Assembly: GCA_030691545.1 (NCBI GenBank)
Contig: JAUYEE010000152.1
Span: 1-41,649 of the forward strand
From: a bacterium
GTDB taxonomy: Bacteria; Auribacterota; JABMQX01
DNA length: 41,649 nt
Direction of reading: 5' to 3'
The notes under the pieces are model-generated. The model was not told the origin of the DNA. It worked only from the letters and a program-made list of their open reading frames with translations, and ran no database searches. This document shows, in pieces, positions 35,003-41,649 of the stretch. Position numbers and translations under genes: made by a program. How positions within the stretch are numbered: position 1 is the stretch's first letter; each line of letters starts with the position of its first letter.

Positions 35003-35473
35003 TCAGACCTTCACGCCTTGAAGGAGGAGAAAACCGGCTACGAGACCGATCACAGCGTAAATCTCAACGAATACGGGGAGGACTATCGCTTTCCCGGTCT
35101 CTTCCGGTCTCTTGGCGAGCATCCCGATAGAGGCAACGGCGACCTTCCCCTGGTGGATAGCGGAGATGCATTCCACGAAGCCGACGATAAACGTGATGGC
35201 GAAAATCTGCCATCCTTGAGACACGGTCACACTCTTGATCGCCCCCAACAGGTTCACCTTGATGATCACCAGAAACCCGAGTACAAAGCCATAGAACCCC
35301 TGCGTTCCCGGAATCCCGATCAGCGGGACCAAACGCCCAAACTTCTCCGGGTCTTCGCTCAGGACTCCTGCTGCCGCTTGGCCTGCCAGCCCCACTCCGA
35401 TTGCCGAGCCAATTCCTGATATAGTTGTTACCGCGATGGCGCCGGCTATGGCCAAAATCAGTCCCAGTTCCAT
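35003..35473 (-). CDS. atpK: V/A-type ATPase membrane rotor subunit K, sodium-type site
   Basis: 156 residues, four membrane spans formed by a duplicated hairpin. This is the proteolipid of the ion-carrying ring. The first hairpin has I54-P-G-T57-Q58-G and no acidic residue; the second has Q108 in AIHQGK and the ion-binding E137 in FVEIYAVIG. This set corresponds to L61, T64, Q65, Q110 and E139 of the sodium-translocating Enterococcus hirae NtpK, which has the same length. Sodium coupling is therefore inferred. The gene follows subunit I by 11 bases. Confidence 0.94.
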   Translation of the reverse strand: MELGLILAIAGAIAVTTISGIGSAIGVGLAGQAAAGVLSEDPEKFGRLVPLIGIPGTQGFYGFVLGFLVIIKVNLLGAIKSVTVSQGWQIFAITFIVGFVECISAIHQGKVAVASIGMLAKRPEETGKAIVLPVFVEIYAVIGLVAGFLLLQGVKV

Positions 35474-35484
35474 ATCTCACCTCC

Positions 35485-37428
35485 TTATTCTTCGAGCACA
35501 ACGAATCTGTTCTCGATTGACAAGGGCCTGAAGGGCCTGCCCGTACTGCTGATGAATTTCGAGAAGAATTCCACGAACTGCAACCTCAGCGAATGAACAA
35601 ACGCCCCCAACACGTTGACGGCAAGCGTGAAGATGTGTCCTCCCACGAGGATGATGACGGTGAAGACTGCCCCCACGACCGGGATCATTCCGCCGAGGTT
35701 TGACGCAATGAGGTTAAGTGTGGAAGCCATGGCCCCTGTCACCAATCCAAGGGCCCACAACCGCGAATACGAAAGGATGTCGCTCAAGTACCCCGACACC
35801 GCCCAGTACACGCCAAGCCCGCCAAAGAAAACCTTACCGAAGAGGGAGGGCTGGTTTCTCCCGGATGCCAATAAGATGACCGTACTGCCCAGAACCGTCA
35901 AGATTACGAACGGCATCGCCGCTTCCTTGGATACAGTCCCCAGAAATATGAGACCAATGCCCGTCAGCCCGGCGAGAAGAACGAATATTGGCAGTTGGTC
36001 CAGCAACGCGGCCTTGTATTGCTTCCGACGGATGTTGCCATAAGCGGCTGCTGCATACCCGGTCCCGATCTGAATAATCCCTAAGATGAGAGCGATGTTG
36101 AGCACAGAGACGGGGCGTTTCATGGGATTGAACACAAGCGCCGGAATGCCGAACAGATCCCCCAGCCAGCTCCCCGCCAGGGCTCCCACAATTGTCGCCG
36201 AAACCCCGCAATAGAACATGAGACGGAAGAACCGCGTTCCCTGCCACCCCATCCTCAATTTCTTAAGGGCGAGGATCGAAACGAAAACAAGAGCCAGACC
36301 ATAGACGGCATCTCCGAGGCAAAACCCAAAAAAAACGAAGAAAAACGGTGAAAGAAACGGCGTGGGATCAACGCCACCATAGACCGGATACCCGTAAATT
36401 CTCGTCAGGAACTCGAACGGCCGCACCCATCCTCTATTTCTGAGGAGCGTCGGCACCACGTCATCTGACGATGGCTCGGAGACATACACCTCGACCGTCC
36501 CGAATCGGTCCGGAAGCTCCCTTTGAGCCGCCGGAGCGTCCCCTGCTCTTATCCACCCCTGAAGAAAGAAGGTCTCCTGGCTGTAGAGGAGATGGTCCTT
36601 GGTGCTCTCATTTCGCTCCAGATTCGAGAAATAGTCCAGAAGAGCCGCCACCTTGTCCTCTTCAGGAAGCAGCGTCTTCGCCTCCTCGAGGTGCGCGAGC
36701 CGCTGCGATTCCAACTGCTCCTCTTCAGCGGCGATGTTTTTGAGAATCTCCTCGGCTCGCCCGCGGTAATGAGGCAAATGGTGAAACACAACCTCATGTT
36801 GCCTCAGCACCTCCGTCACTTCCTCGTCGGTGACCTTAAGGTAGGCGATGAAGAGAAAAACGCCCTGCCTATCCTCGCCGACCACCTCGAGGTGCGCGTC
36901 CGGCAGGGACTCGATTGCCTCCCTCAGCGAGTCGTAAGCCTCGTTTCGAATGGAACCAAGCGCGCTCCGGGTGTAGTCCGTCTCGCCGATGGCGTCAAGC
37001 GGAACATCCACAGCCATCCACGGCAACAGCTCCTTTTTCCTGCTCTCAAGCTCCATCCTTCTCTTGTCGGCGTTCTTGAGAGAAGATTCAATGCCGCGGC
37101 AGCGCTCGTGAAGCCCGGCAAAATCAAAGCCACGCAGCAACTCTATCAGCTCTCGCCGTCGAAGGACCGGCTTGGGGCCGAAACGCGACCTCTTGGTTTT
37201 GCCCAGCCCCTCGAAGAACGACATCAAATAGGAGAGCTTCTCGATGGCTTCCGTCACCTCCTTGTAAGAGATGCTCTGGCGCCCGAACGCGAAGTCCCTG
37301 TACTCCTCGCTCTTGTCTTTGAGGTCAATGACCTCCACGTTTCCTTCCCGCTGAAGGAACTCCAGCACCGCGTCCCGTTCTGAGGCGTGCCCAAGAACCT
37401 CGATTTTTTTCAGTGGCGCTATTGCCAT
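35485..37428 (-). CDS. atpI: V/A-type ATPase subunit I (membrane stator)
   Basis: 647 residues. A cytoplasmic half (1-340) of two alpha/beta lobes and a coiled coil is followed by about eight membrane spans from residue 357 on. The ion-path Arg is R556 in LSYSRLWALGL, and GDAVYGLAL (372-380) opens the membrane domain. It forms the stator half-channel against the K ring. The C-terminus ends in an ENRFVVLEE tail. The gene overlaps the stop of the G/H gene by 10 bases. Confidence 0.95.
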   Translation of the reverse strand: MAIAPLKKIEVLGHASERDAVLEFLQREGNVEVIDLKDKSEEYRDFAFGRQSISYKEVTEAIEKLSYLMSFFEGLGKTKRSRFGPKPVLRRRELIELLRGFDFAGLHERCRGIESSLKNADKRRMELESRKKELLPWMAVDVPLDAIGETDYTRSALGSIRNEAYDSLREAIESLPDAHLEVVGEDRQGVFLFIAYLKVTDEEVTEVLRQHEVVFHHLPHYRGRAEEILKNIAAEEEQLESQRLAHLEEAKTLLPEEDKVAALLDYFSNLERNESTKDHLLYSQETFFLQGWIRAGDAPAAQRELPDRFGTVEVYVSEPSSDDVVPTLLRNRGWVRPFEFLTRIYGYPVYGGVDPTPFLSPFFFVFFGFCLGDAVYGLALVFVSILALKKLRMGWQGTRFFRLMFYCGVSATIVGALAGSWLGDLFGIPALVFNPMKRPVSVLNIALILGIIQIGTGYAAAAYGNIRRKQYKAALLDQLPIFVLLAGLTGIGLIFLGTVSKEAAMPFVILTVLGSTVILLASGRNQPSLFGKVFFGGLGVYWAVSGYLSDILSYSRLWALGLVTGAMASTLNLIASNLGGMIPVVGAVFTVIILVGGHIFTLAVNVLGAFVHSLRLQFVEFFSKFISSTGRPFRPLSIENRFVVLEE

Positions 37429-37739
37429 CTCGAAGCCAATCTCTCCCTGATGACCCGGACAGCTTTCGCTTTATTCCGTTCCGCCTTTGCCCGGAGCTTT
37501 TCTTTCTCCGCGGCCGTTCTCTTCCTGATCTCTTGCACTATCGTTTGGGTTTCTTTGAGCGATTTGGCGAGGAGACCTTTCGCGCGCTCGCGGCTCTCTG
37601 CCTCTGCTCGCTTGATGATGTCCTCGGACTCTTTTGCGGCGGCGAGGAGGTCCGCCGCGGCGGCTTTTCTCGCGCGCTCCACCAATTCGCGCGCTTCTTC
37701 CTCTGCCCGGCGAATCTTTTCTAAGGCTTCTTTGACCAT
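37419..37739 (-). CDS. V/A-type ATPase stalk subunit G/H
   Basis: 106 residues, almost entirely a charged, heptad-like helix (MVKEALEKIRRAEEEARELV onward, rich in Ala, Glu, Lys, Arg), the partner of subunit E in the outer stalk. The frame continues upstream to 37970, but that part crosses a dispersed repeat; the ATG at 37739 gives the family start. It is the first gene of the operon. Confidence 0.88.
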   Translation of the reverse strand: MVKEALEKIRRAEEEARELVERARKAAAADLLAAAKESEDIIKRAEAESRERAKGLLAKSLKETQTIVQEIRKRTAAEKEKLRAKAERNKAKAVRVIRERLASRWQ

Positions 37740-37794
37740 CTGTTTGTCTCTTCGGCACCTTTGGGCGCCCTTGTCAGTCGCGCAAGGAACGGGG

Positions 37795-37823
37795 ATTGTA
37801 CCACAGCGTTGAAACCATGAGAA
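37795..37823 (-). promoter_or_regulatory. Candidate promoter of the ATPase operon
   Basis: Minus strand: TTCTCA (37823-37818), 17 bases, TACAAT (37800-37795), preceded by TGG, giving an extended -10 (TGGTACAAT). Transcription would start near 37788, about 49 bases before the first gene. The -35 match is only moderate (4 of 6). Confidence 0.45.
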
Positions 37824-37863
37824 GGATGTTGTCGCCTGGAAGACAGATGCAGCGGCGTTCGCT

Positions 37864-37909
37864 GTGGCATGGGCATCTTGCCCACGATTCACGGGCTGGC
37901 CTGCCCGCG
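37864..37909. repeat. Second copy of the twin-hairpin element
   Basis: GTGGCATGGGCATCTTGCCC is identical to the copy at 27971 over its first 20 bases, followed by CACGATTCACGGGCTGGCCT and GCCCG, where the second hairpin is shortened to a 5-bp stem. It lies between the parB stop and the ATPase promoter. Confidence 0.7.
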
Positions 37910-38033
37910 TGCGCGCTCGGCCCCCGTTCGAAGGATACCGGTCGGCTCGCGCCCAGACCGTCCGTGGCACCTCACGGCCAGGGAACCCCGCGCCACCTCC
38001 CCCGCCAGCAGGTATCCTCAGACCGTTCTCCGG

Positions 38034-38897
38034 TCAGTCGGTTATCCGAACATGAAGGAGGTCCAGAATCCTCGTCAAATCTTGGTCTGAGTAGAACTCA
38101 ATCTCAATCTTTCCGGTCTTTTTCCCGCGGACGATTCGCACTTTCGTCGCGAGGGACTTTTGCATCTCCTCCTCAATGGCCCGAGACTGTGCATCGAGGG
38201 CTGACGGTACGGTCTCTCGCGGCCGGGGCGGCGATTTTTTCCTCGCGACCAGCCTCTCGCATTCCCTGACGGATAGTCCCTTCGCGACAACCTCTCTGGC
38301 GACGGCTCGTTGCTCCGCCGGGTTCTCCAGTGAGAGAAGCGCCCGAGCATGTCCAAAAGTCAGCTTACCCTGACCAATATATTCCTTGACCTCGTCCGGA
38401 AGGGACAAGATTCGCACGTAATTGGCAACGCTGGCTCTATCCTTACCGATTCGCGTGGCGACGTCCTGCTGGCTGAGAGAGAACCGCTCGATCAGGCGGT
38501 TGAGAGCTGTCGCTCGATCCAGGGGATTGAGGTCCTCTCGCTGGATGTTCTCGATTAGCCCGATCTGCATGGCTTCTTCGTCTGTCGCTTCCACGATGAT
38601 CGCCGGCACCACCCGCCGCCCCGCCATTTCCGCTGCACGAAGTCGCCGCTCCCCGGCGACCACTTCGTAACCGCCCTCCACGCCACGCACCACGATGGGC
38701 TGGATGACACCTTTCTGGGCAATCGAGCTGGCTAACTCCGAGAGCGACTCCGGATCGAACGCCGTGCGCGGCTGTAACGGGCTTCTCCTGATTTCCGACA
38801 GGCGCAGGTTGACCAGGCCCGAAGAAGGAGACGGCTTGACGAGAACCTTCTCGGGGATGAGCGCATCAAGACCTTTGCCAAGAGCCTGTTTTTTCAC
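38034..38897 (-). CDS. parB: Chromosome partitioning protein ParB
   Basis: 287 residues. N-terminal KKQALGKGLDALIP, the CTP-binding and clamp region IRRSPLQPRTAFDPESLSEL to GERRLRAAEMAGRR, NIQREDLNPLDRA, a helix-turn-helix (LSQQDVATRIGKDRASVANY) and a C-terminal dimer domain. It binds parS sites and works with ParA in segregation. The start chosen is GTG 38897; a GTG at 38912 is also in frame, and the ATG-like extension to 38999 is unlike the family. No parA or rsmG is adjacent. No full parS palindrome was seen in the window. Confidence 0.94.
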   Translation of the reverse strand: MKKQALGKGLDALIPEKVLVKPSPSSGLVNLRLSEIRRSPLQPRTAFDPESLSELASSIAQKGVIQPIVVRGVEGGYEVVAGERRLRAAEMAGRRVVPAIIVEATDEEAMQIGLIENIQREDLNPLDRATALNRLIERFSLSQQDVATRIGKDRASVANYVRILSLPDEVKEYIGQGKLTFGHARALLSLENPAEQRAVAREVVAKGLSVRECERLVARKKSPPRPRETVPSALDAQSRAIEEEMQKSLATKVRIVRGKKTGKIEIEFYSDQDLTRILDLLHVRITD

Positions 38898-39218
38898 GTC
38901 TTTTTCCCGCACAGTGTTGTGATTAGAGTTAGAATATGAAAAGGCAAATCCTCGGTCAACAGAATACTTCTGCTGATCGGACGCCGCCGCAGGAGTCACG
39001 ACCCCTCATCCCCGACGCCCGATCCCCGCGTGTTCCGCGAGCCATTCTGCCCTCTCGCATGCGGTGTAGCCAACGCGGCATTACGCTGAGTCCGAAATCC
39101 GCATGAGTTAATGGAACATCGCACCTGGGGCGCCGTGTTTGATAAGATACACTGCGATGTGCCTGAGGTCGCGCGCATTGATCTCGGCAAACACGATGAA
39201 AGGAAAGGACAACCGAAA
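38898..39218. other. 321-base divergent gap, parB and lipoprotein promoters
   Basis: No gene recognised. The left part is AT-rich and carries a parB promoter candidate; the right part ends in AAAGGAAAGGAC before the lipoprotein ATG. The middle has several weak direct words but no clear repeat. Confidence 0.5.
38920..38947 (-). promoter_or_regulatory. Candidate parB promoter
   Basis: Minus strand: TTGCCT (38947-38942), 16 bases, TAATCA (38925-38920). Transcription would begin only about 15 bases upstream of the GTG at 38897, which gives a short leader. Confidence 0.3.
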
Positions 39219-39647
39219 ATGCGGAAGATTGGTTTGTTGACCCTGGGCTGTGTCACCTCGTGGTTTCTTTCCGGGTGTGCCCTCATACCCATCGCCCTCA
39301 TTGGCGGAGGGATAATCGGAGGAATCGCAATCAGTGAGGACACGGTGCAGAACGAGTTGGACGCGAGCTATGATGAGGTCTGGGACGCCAGCGTGAAGGT
39401 CCTTGAGGGGTCCGGAGCGGTGGAAACCAAGGACAAGGAGATTGGGGAGATTCGAGGCTACGTCCCCAAGTCCAAAGTCACCATCACCGTGAGCCAACTG
39501 ACTCCATCCACCGTGAGGATTCAGGTCAAGGCACGGAAAACGGCCGGGGTGGTACCTGACATCAAGATGGCGCACCGGGTTGCGTACCGCATCGTTGGGT
39601 CTGTGCAAAAAACTTCGGACAAGGGCGACTCGGAAGAGGCCAAGTGA
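39219..39647 (+). CDS. Small lipoprotein, DUF3568-like
   Basis: 142 residues. A lipoprotein signal (MRKIGLLTLGCVTSWFLSGC, Cys 20 in LSGC) leads to a short hydrophobic, glycine-rich segment (ALIPIALIGGGIIGGIAI) and then a domain of alternating strands with YDEVWDASVKVLEGSGAVE and IGEIRGYVPKSKVTITVSQL, resembling DUF3568 proteins. It probably sits on the periplasmic side of a membrane. The start is chosen by the signal and GAAAGGAAAGGAC; the open frame starts further upstream. It is divergent from parB and converges on the UPF0261 gene. Confidence 0.8.
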   Translation: MRKIGLLTLGCVTSWFLSGCALIPIALIGGGIIGGIAISEDTVQNELDASYDEVWDASVKVLEGSGAVETKDKEIGEIRGYVPKSKVTITVSQLTPSTVRIQVKARKTAGVVPDIKMAHRVAYRIVGSVQKTSDKGDSEEAK

Positions 39648-39654
39648 GAAGGGA

Positions 39655-39671
39655 AAACTCCTCCGGAGTTT
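39655..39671. terminator. Short bidirectional hairpin between convergent genes
   Basis: AAACTCC (39655-39661), loop TCC, GGAGTTT (39665-39671), eight bases after the lipoprotein stop. In the plus direction the stem ends in TTTGATC, giving a short T-run; on the minus strand it ends in TTTTCCC. It could serve both this gene and the UPF0261 gene that ends at 39735. Confidence 0.45.
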
Positions 39672-39734
39672 GATCAATCGGTGCACATCATCTGGCTTTT
39701 GCGGCCGTCAGACGAGAAGGGGAACCTATTGCAC

Positions 39735-40949
39735 TCAGGCTTTTGATAGTTTCTCGATCAGTGAATGCGCCACAGCGGCAGCGAACGCCTCGTCGTTGAT
39801 ATGGTTGTCCATCTCGACAAGCAGCACGGAGGGGTTCAGGGACGCCTTCAGGGAGGTGATGAATGCCTCGTCGGCTTCGGGGTCGTAGAAGGGCTGCCCC
39901 TCTTGGTCAATGGCTGAGACGCCGTTCCTCGGATAGAAGAATGTCGTCGGTCCTTTGGCGGCGTTGAGTTTCTTGGCGATGATTCGGCCGAGCTGTTCGT
40001 TTTCTTCCGTTGTGGTTCGCATCAGGGTGACAGTCGGGTTGTGCTGGTAGAAACGCCGGGCCTTGAATTTCTCCGGCACGGTCTCCGGGGGACCGAAGTT
40101 GACCATGTCCAGGGCGCCCGGAGCGACCACCTGTGGGATGCCCTTCTTTCCGGCGGCTTCGAGGCGATGAGGTCCGGCCGAGAGAACGCCTCCCACCAGT
40201 TCGTCCGCCCATTCTGTGGTTGTGATGTCAAGCACGCCTGCAATGAACCCGCTCTCGATGAGGTCCTCCATCGCGAGACCGCCGGTTCCGGTCGCGTGGA
40301 AAACCAGGACTTCAAAACCGTTCTCCTCGAGGATTTCCCTGGCTCTCGTTACGCAGGGCGTCGTAACGCCGAACATCGTCGCAGCAAGGAGCGGCCTCTC
40401 TTCCGCCGCAGGCGGCAGCTCCGCTTGAGTCATAGCGCAGACCGCTGCCGCCGCATTCGCCAGGATTCGCCGGGAAAGCCGATTCAATCCGGCAATGTCC
40501 ACCACGGAATACATCATCGTGATGTCCTTGATTCCCACGTACGGGCGCGTGTCCCCCGAAGCCAGCGTCGAGACCATGACCTTCGGAAAACCAACCGGCA
40601 ACGCGCGCATGGCCGCGGTGCCTATGGTTGTTCCGGCCGAGCCGCCAATGGAGATGATGCCGTGAATCTTCCCCGCATCGAATAGCCCTCTAACAACCTT
40701 CGCGGCGCCTTCCGCCATTGCCGTAACGCTTTTCCCGCGGTCTTTCTCGGAGACAAGCCTCGCCAGGCTTGTTCCAGCGGCTTCGGCAACGGTCTCACGA
40801 GGAATGTCGCCTTGAACAGCGGGTTCTGCCAAAACGCCCGTGTCAATGACGAGGGCCGAAAGCCCTGCCGCTTCGACCCGGTCCCTGATGAAGTTAGCTT
40901 CCACCCCTTTCGTGTCCAGTGTTGCGACGACAGCTATTGTCTTAGCCAT
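39735..40949 (-). CDS. UPF0261 / Tm-1-like ATP-binding domain protein
   Basis: 404 residues. The two-domain Tm-1-like layout is evident: AKTIAVVATLDTKGVEANFI, IHGIISIGGSAGTTIGTAAM, SGDTRPYVGIKDITMMYSVV in the N-terminal half, and TTPCVTRAREILEENGFEVL with HATGTGGLAMEDLIESGFIA and VAPGALDMVNFGPPETVPEK in the second. Members are known mostly from plant Tm-1 and bacterial homologues of unknown role; hydrolase or sugar-acid pathway roles have been suggested, unproven. ATG 40949 has GGAGG at good distance and is preferred to ATG 40964. It is divergent from the CorA gene. Confidence 0.92.
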   Translation of the reverse strand: MAKTIAVVATLDTKGVEANFIRDRVEAAGLSALVIDTGVLAEPAVQGDIPRETVAEAAGTSLARLVSEKDRGKSVTAMAEGAAKVVRGLFDAGKIHGIISIGGSAGTTIGTAAMRALPVGFPKVMVSTLASGDTRPYVGIKDITMMYSVVDIAGLNRLSRRILANAAAAVCAMTQAELPPAAEERPLLAATMFGVTTPCVTRAREILEENGFEVLVFHATGTGGLAMEDLIESGFIAGVLDITTTEWADELVGGVLSAGPHRLEAAGKKGIPQVVAPGALDMVNFGPPETVPEKFKARRFYQHNPTVTLMRTTTEENEQLGRIIAKKLNAAKGPTTFFYPRNGVSAIDQEGQPFYDPEADEAFITSLKASLNPSVLLVEMDNHINDEAFAAAVAHSLIEKLSKA

Positions 40950-41194
40950 ATTCATCTCCTCCAAAGAAGTCGCCTACGCGTCGGCGTTCACGCTAATGCA
41001 CCTCTCCCCCGCCGAGAGCGGACTCACAGCCGGACATTTTTTGTGTCCGCGCGGCGGGTGAACTGCGAACATCCTTGACAACCTTTGCCCCGGCGATATG
41101 ATAGGTCAGTGCGTCAGGCCTTTGGCGAACGTGCCTCCCGTTTTTCGGACGCCGCCATCCATTGATGACGCCGGAGCCAGCAGGAGTCCGCTCC

Positions 41195-41649
41195 ATGATC
41201 CAAATCCTCAAAACTTGCAATGGAACTCTTAACGTTCTTTCCCGGGCGGAGCCCGATTGCTGGATAAACCTCGCCCAACCCACCATAGAAGAAACAACGA
41301 GCATCAGCCGCGAGTTGGGCATCCCTCTGGATTTCCTCACTGACCCTCTCGACGCGGACGAGACTCCCCGAATGGATGTTGACGGCCCGAACATGCTCAT
41401 GGTTGTGCGGACTCCTCGGTTCGACCCCGACGCCGAAGTTCAGTACACGACCGCCCCCCTCGGCATCATCCTTGGCCCGGACCGCATCGTCACCGTTTCC
41501 GCCTCCAAAGAAGGTGTCCTCGATGTCTATACCACCGGCAAGGCCCGCAATTTCTCCACCGTCAACCGAACCCACTTCGTCCTCCACATCTTTCGGATGA
41601 CAGCCCTTCTTTACCTCAATCATCTAAAAGCTATCAACAAGAAAACGAC
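41195..41649 (+). CDS. corA: CorA-family divalent cation transporter, N-terminal part
   Basis: 151 residues are visible; the gene runs off the window. AGGAG lies eight bases before the ATG. The sequence matches the cytoplasmic funnel domain of CorA: WINLAQPTIEETTSISRELG, then IPLDFLTDPLDADETPRMDV, LMVVRTPRFDP and APLGIILGPDRIVTVSAS. The membrane helices and GMN motif would lie beyond the edge. It probably moves magnesium or cobalt. Confidence 0.85.
   Translation, partial: MIQILKTCNGTLNVLSRAEPDCWINLAQPTIEETTSISRELGIPLDFLTDPLDADETPRMDVDGPNMLMVVRTPRFDPDAEVQYTTAPLGIILGPDRIVTVSASKEGVLDVYTTGKARNFSTVNRTHFVLHIFRMTALLYLNHLKAINKKT

Noticed and set aside
38890..38905. TTTTTCACGTC as a parS half-site
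   Set aside because: The second arm does not pair, and it overlaps the parB start region.
1..41649. CRISPR arrays, tRNA or rRNA genes
   Set aside because: No regularly spaced direct repeats or cloverleaf signatures were found on either strand by eye; small diverged tRNAs cannot be fully excluded without a search.

Overview
The window is a 41.6 kb piece of a bacterial chromosome of moderately high GC, densely coded on the minus strand, with a standard genetic code (TGA, TAG and TAA all end normal genes). The organism cannot be named from the sequence. A V/A-type ATPase in place of an F-type one, HPr kinase with HPr but no sugar permease, a short archaeal/Thermotoga-type AhcY, an AFTLVE-type prepilin, a secreted beta-helix protein with a C-terminal sandwich-like tail, and many short dispersed intergenic repeats together fit an uncultured lineage near Planctomycetes, Verrucomicrobia, Omnitrophota or Hydrogenedentes. 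That placement is inference.

Region 1 (1-12193) is a surface-polysaccharide locus: two GT4 glycosyltransferases, a plus-strand pair of PaaK-like acyl-adenylate ligase and beta-propeller protein, then a minus-strand run of methyltransferase, cupin, Wzx-type flippase (interrupted by an in-frame TGA), FrhB-like iron-sulfur protein, polysaccharide pyruvyl transferase and GT2 glycosyltransferase. Region 2 (12393-17508) is mixed: an aldehyde dehydrogenase, a CxxC/CxxC small protein overlapping a BtuF-like lipoprotein, a multispanning membrane protein, a prepilin, and a 44-residue CCCH microprotein with its own strong promoter and hairpin terminator.

Region 3 (17629-26023) holds metK-ahcY-prenyl synthase (methyl cycle plus isoprenoid) and hprK-ptsH-ptsI-nucleotidyltransferase (a regulatory phosphotransfer chain without an EII). 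Region 4 (26024-28175) is a plus-strand secreted beta-helix protein set among dispersed repeats. Region 5 (28176-37823) is rsmI and a complete nine-gene V/A-ATPase operon in the order G/H-I-K-E-C-F-A-B-D; the K subunit carries residues of the sodium-binding type. Region 6 (38034-41649) has parB, a small lipoprotein, a UPF0261 (Tm-1-like) protein and the start of a CorA-type transporter cut by the window edge.

The most unusual features are the stop-interrupted flippase, the ligase/propeller pair, the sodium signature of the ATPase, a prenyl synthase lacking the segment after its second Asp motif, the standalone microprotein gene, and at least eight families of short repeats that sit in convergent gaps or directly at gene starts, one of them supplying the first codons of a glycosyltransferase.
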